NCBI GenBank assembly: GCA_051061015.1
Contig: JBPFEG010000055.1
Coordinates: 62,001-126,000 of the forward strand
Direction: 5' to 3'
Length of the DNA: 64,000 nucleotides
Origin: Methylomicrobium sp051061015
GTDB taxonomy: Bacteria; Pseudomonadota; Gammaproteobacteria; Methylococcales; Methylomonadaceae
This document shows positions 1 through 7,719 of this stretch, piece by piece. The notes below the pieces were generated by a model that was not told the DNA's origin, made no database searches, and saw only the letters and a program-made list of their open reading frames with translations. The position numbers were made by a program, and so were the translations under genes. Positions within the stretch are counted from its first letter, which is position 1, and every line of letters begins with the position of its first letter.

Positions 1-58
1 ATGATAAAAATCAGCCCTTATGCTCCAATAAGAGCGAAACCAGTCATTCTACCCAATT

Positions 59-535
59 GTGACGCATACTCCACATTTTAATCAGGCCGGCGAGGCGATC
101 ATGGTCGACGTCGGCGAAAAATCTGTTACCCAACGCATCGCGATTGCGGAGGGTTATATCGAGATGCAGCCTGCCACCCTGAATATGATCCTGAAAGGCG
201 AACATAAAAAAGGCGATGTGCTGGCCGTAGCCCGGATCGCCGGCATCATGGCCAGCAAGAAAACCTCCGACTTAATTCCGCTTTGCCATCCGCTGCCAAT
301 TACCCATGTTACGGTCGAGTTCGGCGCCGAGGCGGAACACAACCGCATCCGCTGTCAAACGCTGGTGAAGACCCACGGCCAGACCGGTGTCGAGATGGAA
401 GCATTAACTGCGGTGCAAATCGCACTGTTGACCATTTATGACATGTGCAAGGGCGTGGACCGCGGCATGACAATTCAGACCGTACGTCTGGTCGAGAAAG
501 CCGGAGGCAAGTCCGGCCACTGGCAACGCAACTGA
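59..535 (+). CDS. moaC: Cyclic pyranopterin monophosphate synthase MoaC
   Basis: MoaC acts with MoaA in the first step of molybdenum cofactor synthesis, rearranging the GTP-derived intermediate into cyclic pyranopterin monophosphate in the cytoplasm. The 158-residue product has the usual family length. The N-terminus (FNQAGEAIMVDV), the LCHPLPITH segment, the MCKGVDRGM stretch and the terminal GGKSGHW are all typical. The GTG start at 59 is chosen because it gives the normal N-terminus, although no good Shine-Dalgarno sequence precedes it; an in-frame ATG at 101 would cut into the conserved part. The tungstate/molybdate-type permease gene follows after 9 bases, which fits a metal-cofactor operon. 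Confidence 0.95.
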   Translation: MTHTPHFNQAGEAIMVDVGEKSVTQRIAIAEGYIEMQPATLNMILKGEHKKGDVLAVARIAGIMASKKTSDLIPLCHPLPITHVTVEFGAEAEHNRIRCQTLVKTHGQTGVEMEALTAVQIALLTIYDMCKGVDRGMTIQTVRLVEKAGGKSGHWQRN

Positions 536-544
536 TATCACCAC

Positions 545-1240
545 TTGCTGATGGCTTATTTCTCGGAGGCGCTGTTTAACGCCCTCCAGCTGATCGTGGA
601 GTTAGACCCGAAAGTCTATGGTATCGTTTGGATCTCTTTAAAAATTTCCTGCATTGCGACTTTGATCGCGGCTTTTATCGGCCTCGTGTTGGGCATCCTG
701 GCCGCAGCTTCTGACTTTGCCGGCAAGCGCCTGCTTCAGCATAGCCTGAATGCTTTGATGGCGATGCCGACCGTCATGATCGGGCTGATTTTTTACGGAC
801 TGCTGAGCCGCCAGGGCCCGCTTGGCGAATTGGGGTTACTGTACACGCCGACGGCGGTCGTCATGGGTGAAACCTGCCTGATTCTGCCGATCGTGATGAA
901 TATGGCCATGGTTGCGGTACAGGCAGCCGACCCGCGGCTACTGCCGACCTTGAAACTCCTGGGAGCCCGCACCGATCAGCAGCTTTGGCCGATCCTGCAG
1001 GAATTGCGTTACCCGATGCTGCATGCGGTCATCACCGGCTTCGGGCGGGCAATCGGCGAGGTCGGCGCGGCGATGATGCTCGGCGGCAATATCATGGGTT
1101 CGACGCGCACGATCACGACCGCGATTGCGCTCGAAACCAGCAAGGGAGAATTCGAGCTGGGACTGGCGCTGGGTCTGATTTTATTGCTGCTGGCTTTTAT
1201 GCTGAATTTGTTCCTGCAATTGCTGAAAGCGCGGGCTTGA
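545..1240 (+). CDS. tupB: Tungstate/molybdate ABC transporter permease, TupB-like
   Basis: This is an inner-membrane permease of the molybdate/tungstate ABC class, 231 residues if started at the TTG at 545 or 229 from the ATG at 551. Several hydrophobic segments are visible (roughly residues 25-55, 70-110, 125-145 and 200-225). The cytoplasmic coupling loop is recognisable in FGRAIGEVGAAMMLGGNI, about residues 165-182. The sequence resembles TupB more than ModB. No binding protein or ATPase gene lies downstream, so partners would be upstream of the window or elsewhere. It sits 9 bases after moaC and is probably co-transcribed. Substrate (tungstate rather than molybdate) is inferred from similarity only. 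Confidence 0.8.
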   Translation: MLMAYFSEALFNALQLIVELDPKVYGIVWISLKISCIATLIAAFIGLVLGILAAASDFAGKRLLQHSLNALMAMPTVMIGLIFYGLLSRQGPLGELGLLYTPTAVVMGETCLILPIVMNMAMVAVQAADPRLLPTLKLLGARTDQQLWPILQELRYPMLHAVITGFGRAIGEVGAAMMLGGNIMGSTRTITTAIALETSKGEFELGLALGLILLLLAFMLNLFLQLLKARA

Positions 1241-1380
1241 GATCAGGCTATCGGCCGCCGGTAAATCCGGACAGGATTTGATAAACTAGCCCTGAGCGAC
1301 TTATGCCGCCGGATTTGGCTGGTATCGCACCGGTAAAATACTATCCTAAATTCACGCTGTAGATCGATTAAATGGCTTCA

Positions 1381-1415
1381 AGCGCCGGATTACGCGCCGC
1401 CTACCCGACCTACAG
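1381..1415. repeat. Degenerate copy of a CTGTAGGTCGG-type dispersed repeat
   Basis: The stretch ends in CCGACCTACAG, preceded by CGGATTACGCG. It matches one arm of the palindromic unit at 15451-15488. Such GTAGGTCGGATTA elements are scattered in many proteobacterial genomes. Only one arm is clear here, so this is a weak call. Confidence 0.35.
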
Positions 1416-1450
1416 AATCAACTCTAGAACCAAGCAAAAACGAGAACCTC

Positions 1451-2500
1451 ATGCCGATTACCGTGAAAGAATTAGCCGCGCTCTGTGGAGCCCGTATCGA
1501 AGGCGGCGACGACGACCGGATCATCCATTCAGCCGCCGATATCAGCTCTGCGCAGCCGGGGCAAGTCACGCAATTGACCAACAGCAAGTACACCGCACAT
1601 CTGCAAAAATCGGCCGCGTCGGCATGCCTGATAGCAGAAGGCTTTGCCGTTCAGGACGTTCCCAAAGCGTTATCTCTGCTGGTCTGTAAGGATCCTGAAC
1701 TGGCCTTTATCGAGGCAGTCAAACACCTGCATCCCGAACGGACCTATGCGCCCGAAATCGCGCCTCAGGCAGTGTTTGCAGCCGATGTGACGCTGGGCGA
1801 AGGGGTATATATCGGTCCCTATGCAGTGATCGGAGAGCAGACGTTCATCGGCGATTACAGCGTGATACTGGCGGGCGCTTATCTCGGCAACAATGTCAAA
1901 ATCGGCAAGCACTGCCGCATCCATCCTTATGCGGTGATCTACGACGGCGTCGAGATCGGCGACCATGTCACCATTCATTCAGGCGCGATCATTGGAGCGG
2001 ACGGCTTCGGCTATAAATTCAGAAACGGAGCTCACGTCAAAGTGCCGCAAATCGGTAATGTCAGGATCGAGGACCATGTCGAAATCGGCGCCAATACCTG
2101 CGTCGACCGGGGCGCTTTAGGCAGCACCGTAATCGGCACAGGCTCCAAAATCGATAATCTGGTGCAGATCGGTCATAACAACAAGGTCGGGCGACATGTG
2201 ATCATGTGCGGACAAACCGGAGTCTCGGGCTCCTGCACGATCGACGACTATGCGATTCTGGCCGGCAGTTCCGGCATTGCGGATCACGTGACCATAGGCA
2301 AGGGTGCCGTAGTACTGGCCCGCTCCGGCGTTGCCGGCGACATTCCGGCTGGCGCGCAATATTTCGGCAGCCCGGCCAAGGACAAAAAAACGGCGTACAA
2401 GGAACAGGTGGCGATACAGAAACTGCCCGATTTAATCAAGAAGGTCAAACAGCTGGAGGAAAAATTAGAGGCATTACAGAAAAGTTCGGTAATTACTTGA
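1451..2500 (+). CDS. lpxD: UDP-3-O-acylglucosamine N-acyltransferase LpxD
   Basis: LpxD adds the second acyl chain during lipid A synthesis, using acyl-ACP in the cytoplasm. The 349-residue protein has an N-terminal uridine-binding domain (about 1-100), a left-handed beta-helix of hexapeptide repeats (about 100-315) and a C-terminal helix (LIKKVKQLEEKLEAL). The catalytic histidine region is visible in the helix (DNLVQIGHNNKVG). Length is typical of the family. It is not in the usual bamA-skp-lpxD-fabZ-lpxA cluster; neighbours are molybdenum genes and a small membrane protein. It may be a second, stand-alone copy, which cannot be tested from this window. Confidence 0.95.
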   Translation: MPITVKELAALCGARIEGGDDDRIIHSAADISSAQPGQVTQLTNSKYTAHLQKSAASACLIAEGFAVQDVPKALSLLVCKDPELAFIEAVKHLHPERTYAPEIAPQAVFAADVTLGEGVYIGPYAVIGEQTFIGDYSVILAGAYLGNNVKIGKHCRIHPYAVIYDGVEIGDHVTIHSGAIIGADGFGYKFRNGAHVKVPQIGNVRIEDHVEIGANTCVDRGALGSTVIGTGSKIDNLVQIGHNNKVGRHVIMCGQTGVSGSCTIDDYAILAGSSGIADHVTIGKGAVVLARSGVAGDIPAGAQYFGSPAKDKKTAYKEQVAIQKLPDLIKKVKQLEEKLEALQKSSVIT

Positions 2501-2762
2501 ATGTCAGTCTCCTCCACAAACTAGCGAACAGGGACGTTTGCCTTGCTTCTCCTGATACCGGCAAGCAGGGCTGACTCCAAGCGACGTAAGAAAAGAGGGA
2601 AACACGCATCCACAAACCGACTCGCAATAGCCCGTTTTTCATTTCGAAGAAAAGCGGCGTAGTCGATTGAAGATGAAACTCGGAGGATTAATCTGCTCCG
2701 GGGGGCTTTCGGAATCAGATCAGAATAAAATCTGAGGAGGGGGATTTAGGGAAACGAAAATT

Positions 2763-2792
2763 CCCCCCCGCCGGCCTAAACCATTAGGGGGG
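2763..2792 (-). terminator. Rho-independent terminator after the small membrane protein gene
   Basis: On the minus strand a run of six C, an 18-base loop and a run of six to seven G form a GC-only stem. AATTTTCGTTT follows. It lies 13 bases beyond the stop codon of the 63-residue gene. It faces the end of lpxD and could act in both directions. The rest of 2501-2762 holds no gene that I can support. Confidence 0.6.
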
Positions 2793-2805
2793 ATACTACT
2801 TTTTC

Positions 2806-2997
2806 TTATTTTTCAGTAACGTTTCTGGTTGTTCTGTTTGCCAGTTTAGCGTCAATTTCTGCGTTACTTGCTGCAACTGCACCGCTTTCCAGATGCTTCA
2901 TTTCGTCTTTCTTCAGCAATACAACCAACAGGATGATTGATGCGATAGCAACGCCAACGATAGCCCAGGTGTAATCTTTTTCTTGTGCTTCAGCCAT
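2806..2997 (-). CDS. Small single-pass membrane protein, 63 residues, function unknown
   Basis: I do not recognise this family with certainty. The start at 2997 is chosen because AGAGGA lies just upstream. A longer in-frame extension to 3045 has no such signal and would precede an acidic N-terminus beginning MAEAQEKDYTW. Residues about 9-25 (AIVGVAIASIILLVVLL) form one membrane helix, followed by KKDEMKH and a polar C-terminal tail rich in A, N, T and K. A clear ribosome binding site, its own terminator and a long AT-rich upstream region suggest a well-expressed single gene. A role as a small accessory subunit of a membrane complex is possible but unsupported. Confidence 0.8.
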   Translation of the reverse strand: MAEAQEKDYTWAIVGVAIASIILLVVLLKKDEMKHLESGAVAASNAEIDAKLANRTTRNVTEK

Positions 2998-3360
2998 TTT
3001 TAAATCCTCTATATAGTTATTAATGTTATAAGCCCCTCTCCTCAAGAGAGCAACCCATCAAAATTTTAACGAGTTGGTTGTCGGTTTATATTTGAACAAC
3101 GGCGTAATTTTTATCACGAGATAAGGCCCTGTGTCAAAGCCATATCGAAAAAAAATCCATCCCTACTTTGATCCCGAAGCCGCGCGTCCCCGCGCAAACC
3201 TGATCCATATATTCAATAAAACAAAATAACAGACTGAAAGATTTCATTTTTTTGATAAAACGATGCCTCGAATCAAAGGCTCATAATAAACCTTCGCCCC
3301 CCTCTCGCCGTCTTCAATTACCTCAGGACCATGACAATGGGGGGGATGATTTATCCCGCT

Positions 3361-3419
3361 TTCATTGAGGCTTGGGCACGCAATTGCCCAAGCAGAACCA
3401 AAGCCTCAGCAGCAATGAA
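3361..3419. other. Large imperfect hairpin with alternative pairings
   Basis: The stretch can fold as an outer TTCATTG/CAATGAA stem with a GAGGCTT/AAGCCTC stem, or as an inner CTTGGGCA/TGCCCAAG stem. The two inner stems share the CTT bases and are mutually exclusive. It begins just beyond the stop of the SPOR-like gene, so a transcript-end or stability element on the minus strand is likely. No T-run follows. The remaining intergenic sequence (2998-3360) is AT-rich and probably carries the promoter of the small membrane protein gene. Confidence 0.45.
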
Positions 3420-3428
3420 TCGCTTCCG

Positions 3429-4910
3429 TCAATGCTGAACGCTCTCAATACAATTCTGCTCGGTCTCGGGCATCCGGCGAAGCTTGACGTCGGGATAGTT
3501 TTTTTCTAATGCCGTCAGGCGTCCTGTAACCGATTCAGGGCCGGCGATTAACGCATACTTTTGACGCTTGCTCTTATAACGCGGCTTCACTACCGAATTG
3601 ACCCCTTTGTCGAGCAGGTGTTTTTGCATTTGTGAAGCATTCTCTTCCCTGTTGAAAACGCCTAACGATATTTGCCCCTTATCGTCACCGCTTGGCAACG
3701 GCCAGGCATCTTTTATACCGCGTTCGCGAAGCATTTGCATGTTAGCTTTGGTTTCAATCACCGTCCCCGAGGAGGGGTAAAGCACCAGGTAATCACTGAT
3801 CACTTTACCGTCCCGAAGCACGGGCTTGATCACTTGCTGGGCGCCTGCAACCTGTTTCTGCCAGGCGCTGAGGCTTTGATCATTTGGAAAAGGCCCTGCC
3901 TCGTAACAAACGAATTTGGCTGGTTGATTGTCTACCGCGCTTTTCTGCGGCTTTTGCGCAGGCTGTACCGGCAATTCCGGCAATTTTTGAATGGTAGAAC
4001 TTTCGGTTTTCAAGGGGGCATTTTCGGCACCGGAGAGGCTGTTCGACGAGGCGCTTGAATTGGATTTATCTGCCGAATTCTCCGGCAAAATCGACTGCGT
4101 CGTTTCGCTTTTTGCCGGTGGCTCTACAACGGGGTTTGCCGGTTGGCCAGAGCGATTTTTCTGGCAATTGGCCTCGTTTACGGGCAGTGCCTTCAGTTGA
4201 ATCAGCGGATATTTTTTTCCCAGCTTATCCAGGCGCTCGGCAATAGTAACCGGTCCTGTAAAAAAGGCATATTTTTGCAAGGCGTCCTTAAAGCGCGACT
4301 TCACGACCGCCTCGACCCCCCTGCCCTGCAAGTCTTTCTGCATCCGGCCTGCCTGGGTTTCTCGATGAAATGCGCCGAGCGATATATAGCCTTTGTACTC
4401 ACCCGAGGAGAGCGGATAGGCATCGCTGACCCCCTGGCCACGCAATGTCTGCATCGCTGCCTTCATGTCCTCCCGGCTGCCGGCGGTCGGGTAAAGCACC
4501 AGGTAATCGCTGATTTCCTGCGCATTGCGCTGCACCGGTTTTGTCTCGCCTTGAACTTCGCTGACGGCACGAGCCCAGGTCTTCAATACTTGCTCATTCG
4601 CGAAGGGTCCCGCCTCGTAACAGGCAAACGCTGCGGACATCATATCCTGTTGCGCAGGAGGCGCCGTTGCAGCCTTAATTTCAGACGCCGTCTCCGGCTT
4701 TTGCATATTCTGTTGATTCTGTACATCTGCCGCGAGAGCGTTTTCCTCCGGCGGCTTGCTTTGCTGCTCGCCTGCCAGCACGATCGGCTCCCGCAGCATC
4801 GCCGGATCCGGCGCCAGCGCTTCAGCCGCCTGATCGAAAGCGCCGCGATGGTGTTCGTACATCAATAACGTCAAATTCGCCAAAAGCGCAAGAAAAAAGG
4901 CGGTTTTCAT
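3429..4910 (-). CDS. Secreted or anchored protein with two tandem SPOR-like units
   Basis: The 493-residue product starts at the ATG at 4910, 5 bases after coaX, with a hydrophobic N-terminus (MKTAFFLALLANLTLLMYEH) that acts as a signal or anchor. The rest is a duplication. Two units of about 160 residues each begin CYEAGPF, contain ISDYLVLYP, then SLGAF/SLGVF, and end in ANCQ/QNC. They are separated by a low-complexity linker rich in P, K, S and E. The pattern of LYP, short helix, GxF and QKYA resembles SPOR-type peptidoglycan-binding folds, though similarity is loose. Position behind birA-coaX is a common place for SPOR-domain proteins in gammaproteobacteria. The duplication itself is directly visible; function is inferred. 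Confidence 0.75.
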   Translation of the reverse strand: MKTAFFLALLANLTLLMYEHHRGAFDQAAEALAPDPAMLREPIVLAGEQQSKPPEENALAADVQNQQNMQKPETASEIKAATAPPAQQDMMSAAFACYEAGPFANEQVLKTWARAVSEVQGETKPVQRNAQEISDYLVLYPTAGSREDMKAAMQTLRGQGVSDAYPLSSGEYKGYISLGAFHRETQAGRMQKDLQGRGVEAVVKSRFKDALQKYAFFTGPVTIAERLDKLGKKYPLIQLKALPVNEANCQKNRSGQPANPVVEPPAKSETTQSILPENSADKSNSSASSNSLSGAENAPLKTESSTIQKLPELPVQPAQKPQKSAVDNQPAKFVCYEAGPFPNDQSLSAWQKQVAGAQQVIKPVLRDGKVISDYLVLYPSSGTVIETKANMQMLRERGIKDAWPLPSGDDKGQISLGVFNREENASQMQKHLLDKGVNSVVKPRYKSKRQKYALIAGPESVTGRLTALEKNYPDVKLRRMPETEQNCIESVQH

Positions 4911-4915
4911 GATGA

Positions 4916-5638
4916 TTATTCCAGGAGCAAAGACAGTCCGCGAAGCACCAGATCGGGATCGATCCGGCAAGGGTAACCGAGCTGGTCTGCGATCAGTGGC
5001 GCATCGCCGCCAGTCAGCAGCAACCGGCAGTGTTCGGGTTGTGCAGAAAAAACATGTTCAACCAGACCGGCCGCCGCAGACAGCACCCCGCTGTAGATGG
5101 CCGCGCCGGTATGATTCGCAGGCCCCACGGAAAAATCCGAATCATCGAAGCCCAATGCTTCCGTGCCGGTACTGAGCGATTTTTTCATCAGTTCCAGACC
5201 GGGGCAGATCATGCCGCCCAAATGCTGGCCATGCTCGTTGAGCAGATCCACCGTAATCGCGGTTCCGCAATCGACGATACAAACCGGGACGGCATAATCA
5301 CGATGCGCCGCCAGCAAGGCCAGCCACCGGTCGATGCCGAGTTTCTCTGGCTGCCGGTAGGCGTTTTTTACCCCCAATGCCTGCGCTTCCGATTTCGCTT
5401 CGAAGATGGCGATGCCGGGCCATAGCTCGCTCGCCACCAAACGCACGAGCGCGGCAAGCCGTCGGGCGCTAACGCAGGAAATAGCCAGCCGTTCAGGCTT
5501 CGGAAGCCCTCTCCAAACTTCGGACAGACGGTCCTCGGTCAATGTTGAATTTGCTATCGCGGCGCCTGCGGTAAGCTCACCCTGCGTCGAAGTCGCCCAT
5601 TTCAGGCGGGAATTGCCGATATCGATGAGCAGATTCAC
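4916..5638 (-). CDS. coaX: Type III pantothenate kinase CoaX
   Basis: CoaX phosphorylates pantothenate in the first step of coenzyme A synthesis. The GTG at 5638 is the right start because the conserved first motif follows at once (NLLIDIGNSRLKW). A longer reading frame upstream is an artefact of overlap with birA. The ASKHA-fold motifs DIGNS, GIDRW and VDCGTAITVDLL are present, as are GGMICPG and LTGGDAP. The 240-residue length is usual. The gene overlaps the end of birA by 4 bases and is followed after 5 bases by the duplicated SPOR-like gene, so the three genes form one operon. Confidence 0.95.
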   Translation of the reverse strand: MNLLIDIGNSRLKWATSTQGELTAGAAIANSTLTEDRLSEVWRGLPKPERLAISCVSARRLAALVRLVASELWPGIAIFEAKSEAQALGVKNAYRQPEKLGIDRWLALLAAHRDYAVPVCIVDCGTAITVDLLNEHGQHLGGMICPGLELMKKSLSTGTEALGFDDSDFSVGPANHTGAAIYSGVLSAAAGLVEHVFSAQPEHCRLLLTGGDAPLIADQLGYPCRIDPDLVLRGLSLLLE

Positions 5639-6633
5639 GGGAAGGCGCGCCGGAAACTGACTTCGCCGGAAGCAAAAGCGCGCTGTCTGCCCTCCGCATC
5701 TCGCATCAACAAAAAGCCTTGCGCGTCGATGCCTTCCAGCGTTCCCTCGAATTGCTGCGTACCGATGAAGACGCTGCCCCATTCGCCCCGCAAGCAATCG
5801 TATTCCCGCCATTCGTCCAGATAGGCCGCAAGACCGGTCTGCTCGAAATCGACCAACACCGCCACTATTTGACTGATCAACTCGCTGGCGAGCCGATTTC
5901 TGCCGATACGCCGGCCGCCGGTAATGCAGCTCAGATCGGTCCATGGCTGCTCGATAGACTCAGCCTCTTCCTCCGGTAAAAACAGGTTCAGGCCGAGGCC
6001 TGTCACCGCGTAACAGGGCCCTTCATTTTCGCCCGCCACTTCGATCAGGATGCCGCCCAGTTTTTTGCCTTCGCTGTAGATATCGTTCGGCCATTTCAAC
6101 CCGGCATTGTCGATGTTCAGCCGCCGTAAGGCGCGAATCACCGCCACGCCGATTGCCAGGCTTAACGCCGAGATCGCGGCCGGTCCCTGCTGAAAGCGCC
6201 AAAGAATCGACAGCAGGATATTGCTGCCGTAAGGCGAAATCCACTGTCTGCCGCGCCTGCCCTTCCCGGCGAGTTGTCGTTCGGCAAGACAAATCATCCC
6301 GGAAGGCGCGTTTTGCCGCGCCAGACTGCTCAGGTAACTGTTTGTGGAGTCGATCTGGTCATGAATTTCCAATCCGGAAATCAGCGCGCGGTTTTTTTCC
6401 TGATCGAGATAATCGAGGATTTTGGCGCTATCCAACAGTTCCAATGGATGCGGAAGGCGATAACCTTTGCCGCTGACAGCTGCATGCTGAACCCCCAAAA
6501 ACTCCAGCCCGTTCAATTGTTTCCAGACGGCGGAGCGGCTCACGCCCAAGGCCTCAGCCAGTTCGGCGCCGGAATGAAACTCACCGTCTGCCAGCAAGCT
6601 CAGGATTTTTTTCTGATTGTCCGAAATCAGCAC
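5635..6633 (-). CDS. birA: Bifunctional biotin ligase/biotin operon repressor BirA
   Basis: BirA attaches biotin to carboxylase carrier proteins and, in forms with a DNA-binding domain, represses biotin synthesis genes. This 332-residue protein has the N-terminal winged helix (about 1-65, with LGVSRSAVWKQL) as well as the ligase domain. The latter shows the biotinyl-AMP loop (GKGRRGRQW), the KWPNDIY lysine and the C-terminal SH3-like domain ending GEVSFR. It is therefore the bifunctional type. It heads the birA-coaX-SPOR operon and overlaps coaX by 4 bases, which suggests translational coupling. Confidence 0.96.
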   Translation of the reverse strand: MLISDNQKKILSLLADGEFHSGAELAEALGVSRSAVWKQLNGLEFLGVQHAAVSGKGYRLPHPLELLDSAKILDYLDQEKNRALISGLEIHDQIDSTNSYLSSLARQNAPSGMICLAERQLAGKGRRGRQWISPYGSNILLSILWRFQQGPAAISALSLAIGVAVIRALRRLNIDNAGLKWPNDIYSEGKKLGGILIEVAGENEGPCYAVTGLGLNLFLPEEEAESIEQPWTDLSCITGGRRIGRNRLASELISQIVAVLVDFEQTGLAAYLDEWREYDCLRGEWGSVFIGTQQFEGTLEGIDAQGFLLMRDAEGRQRAFASGEVSFRRAFP

Positions 6634-6681
6634 GAAGGTATCGCTGCGCTCATATCTAAAGTTCCTGGCGACACGCGTTTA

Positions 6682-7260
6682 TCACCCCTTTTGCTCCCGG
6701 AGTTGGGCCAGTTGGCGCTTGATCACATGCTTGATCAAAAGTTCGCGGTCCTCTTCCTTCATATTCATATAATCAACGCTGACGACATACGGATAGCGCT
6801 GTTCGCGTGACGGATTCTGCCGGCATTGAACAACCCGGCAACAGGTCGTGACAAGCGCCCGCGACGCAGGCAACAAAATCTTCAGCTCCAGAAAATCGCC
6901 TTCACTCAAAGCCTGTTCACTGCCGAAAGCAAGGCCCGAGGCGCTCAGGTTCACATGGTAAGAATTTTTTTCCCTGACCAGATCATTCTGATGCACCAGG
7001 CATTCGGCCAGCATATCGACCTTGTAATTAAGCAACTTCAAAAACTGTGCGACTTCAGGCTGCGCGGTCTCAAGCCGCTTCAAAAGGCCCTGCATGTCCT
7101 GCTCTACCGCCTCCATGATCTGCGGCAAAGCATCGCCGGTCAGCACATTTTCGTCGATATGGCTGACTTCTTCTGCTTCCTGCTTGGCGATTTTTCGATA
7201 ATAAAGATCGACTTCATCGTTGATACGGAAAAATCGCCGTCTGTCTCCGGCTTCTGGCAT
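6682..7260 (-). CDS. PilZ domain protein, probable c-di-GMP receptor
   Basis: The 192-residue protein begins with an RRRFFR motif (residues about 7-12) and carries NLSASGLAF at about 103-111. These are the two signature elements of the PilZ fold that clamp c-di-GMP (RxxxR and D/NxSxxG). Here the first motif lies close to the N-terminus and the second about 95 residues later, with a helical insertion between them (about 30-95). That arrangement is unusual compared with compact PilZ proteins. AGGAGG lies upstream of the ATG at 7260. Neighbours give no target; motility or surface polysaccharide control is typical for the family. Confidence 0.8.
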   Translation of the reverse strand: MPEAGDRRRFFRINDEVDLYYRKIAKQEAEEVSHIDENVLTGDALPQIMEAVEQDMQGLLKRLETAQPEVAQFLKLLNYKVDMLAECLVHQNDLVREKNSYHVNLSASGLAFGSEQALSEGDFLELKILLPASRALVTTCCRVVQCRQNPSREQRYPYVVSVDYMNMKEEDRELLIKHVIKRQLAQLREQKG

Positions 7261-7397
7261 GACGTCTATACCTCCTGGAAATTCGGGTTATTGCGCCGCG
7301 TAACTACGGCCGTAGATAATAAAATTCCGGCAAATTGCAGCGCATCTACGCCGAACGGAAGCATAATGCCCTTATCGCTCAATTCGCTTTGCCTCGA

Positions 7398-7655
7398 TCA
7401 GAAATCGAGTTCGTCTTCGTCGAAATCGCCCAGTTGCTCCCTGAGGCGTTTTTTCTCCCAGTACATTTCGATTTTTCTGCGCGCAGCCATTTTTTTCACG
7501 GCCTTTTCATCTTCGGTGGGAAAGGAAATATATTCATCGATCAGATGGAGATCATAATCTTCAATCTCGACATCGGAGTCATGCTTGGTTTTTTCGATTT
7601 CAGGCTCGGCTTTGGCGCTTTCCATTGCGGTTGGCTGTGGTATATCTTTCGTCAT
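7398..7655 (-). CDS. PA3496-family putative envelope integrity protein
   Basis: The C-terminal half (KKMAARRKIEMYWEKKRLREQLGD followed by acidic residues, about 55-85) matches the small PA3496 family of gammaproteobacteria, whose role is not settled. The N-terminal half is acidic and low in complexity. At 85 residues it is longer than most members because of this extension. No signal peptide or membrane segment is seen. The start at 7655 has no strong ribosome binding site, so a later start remains possible. Confidence 0.7.
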   Translation of the reverse strand: MTKDIPQPTAMESAKAEPEIEKTKHDSDVEIEDYDLHLIDEYISFPTEDEKAVKKMAARRKIEMYWEKKRLREQLGDFDEDELDF

Positions 7656-7719
7656 AAAAAAATCAACGGTAAAAAGTGTGTTTTATAATTATCTAATAGA
7701 CTGATGTAAAGAAAAATAA

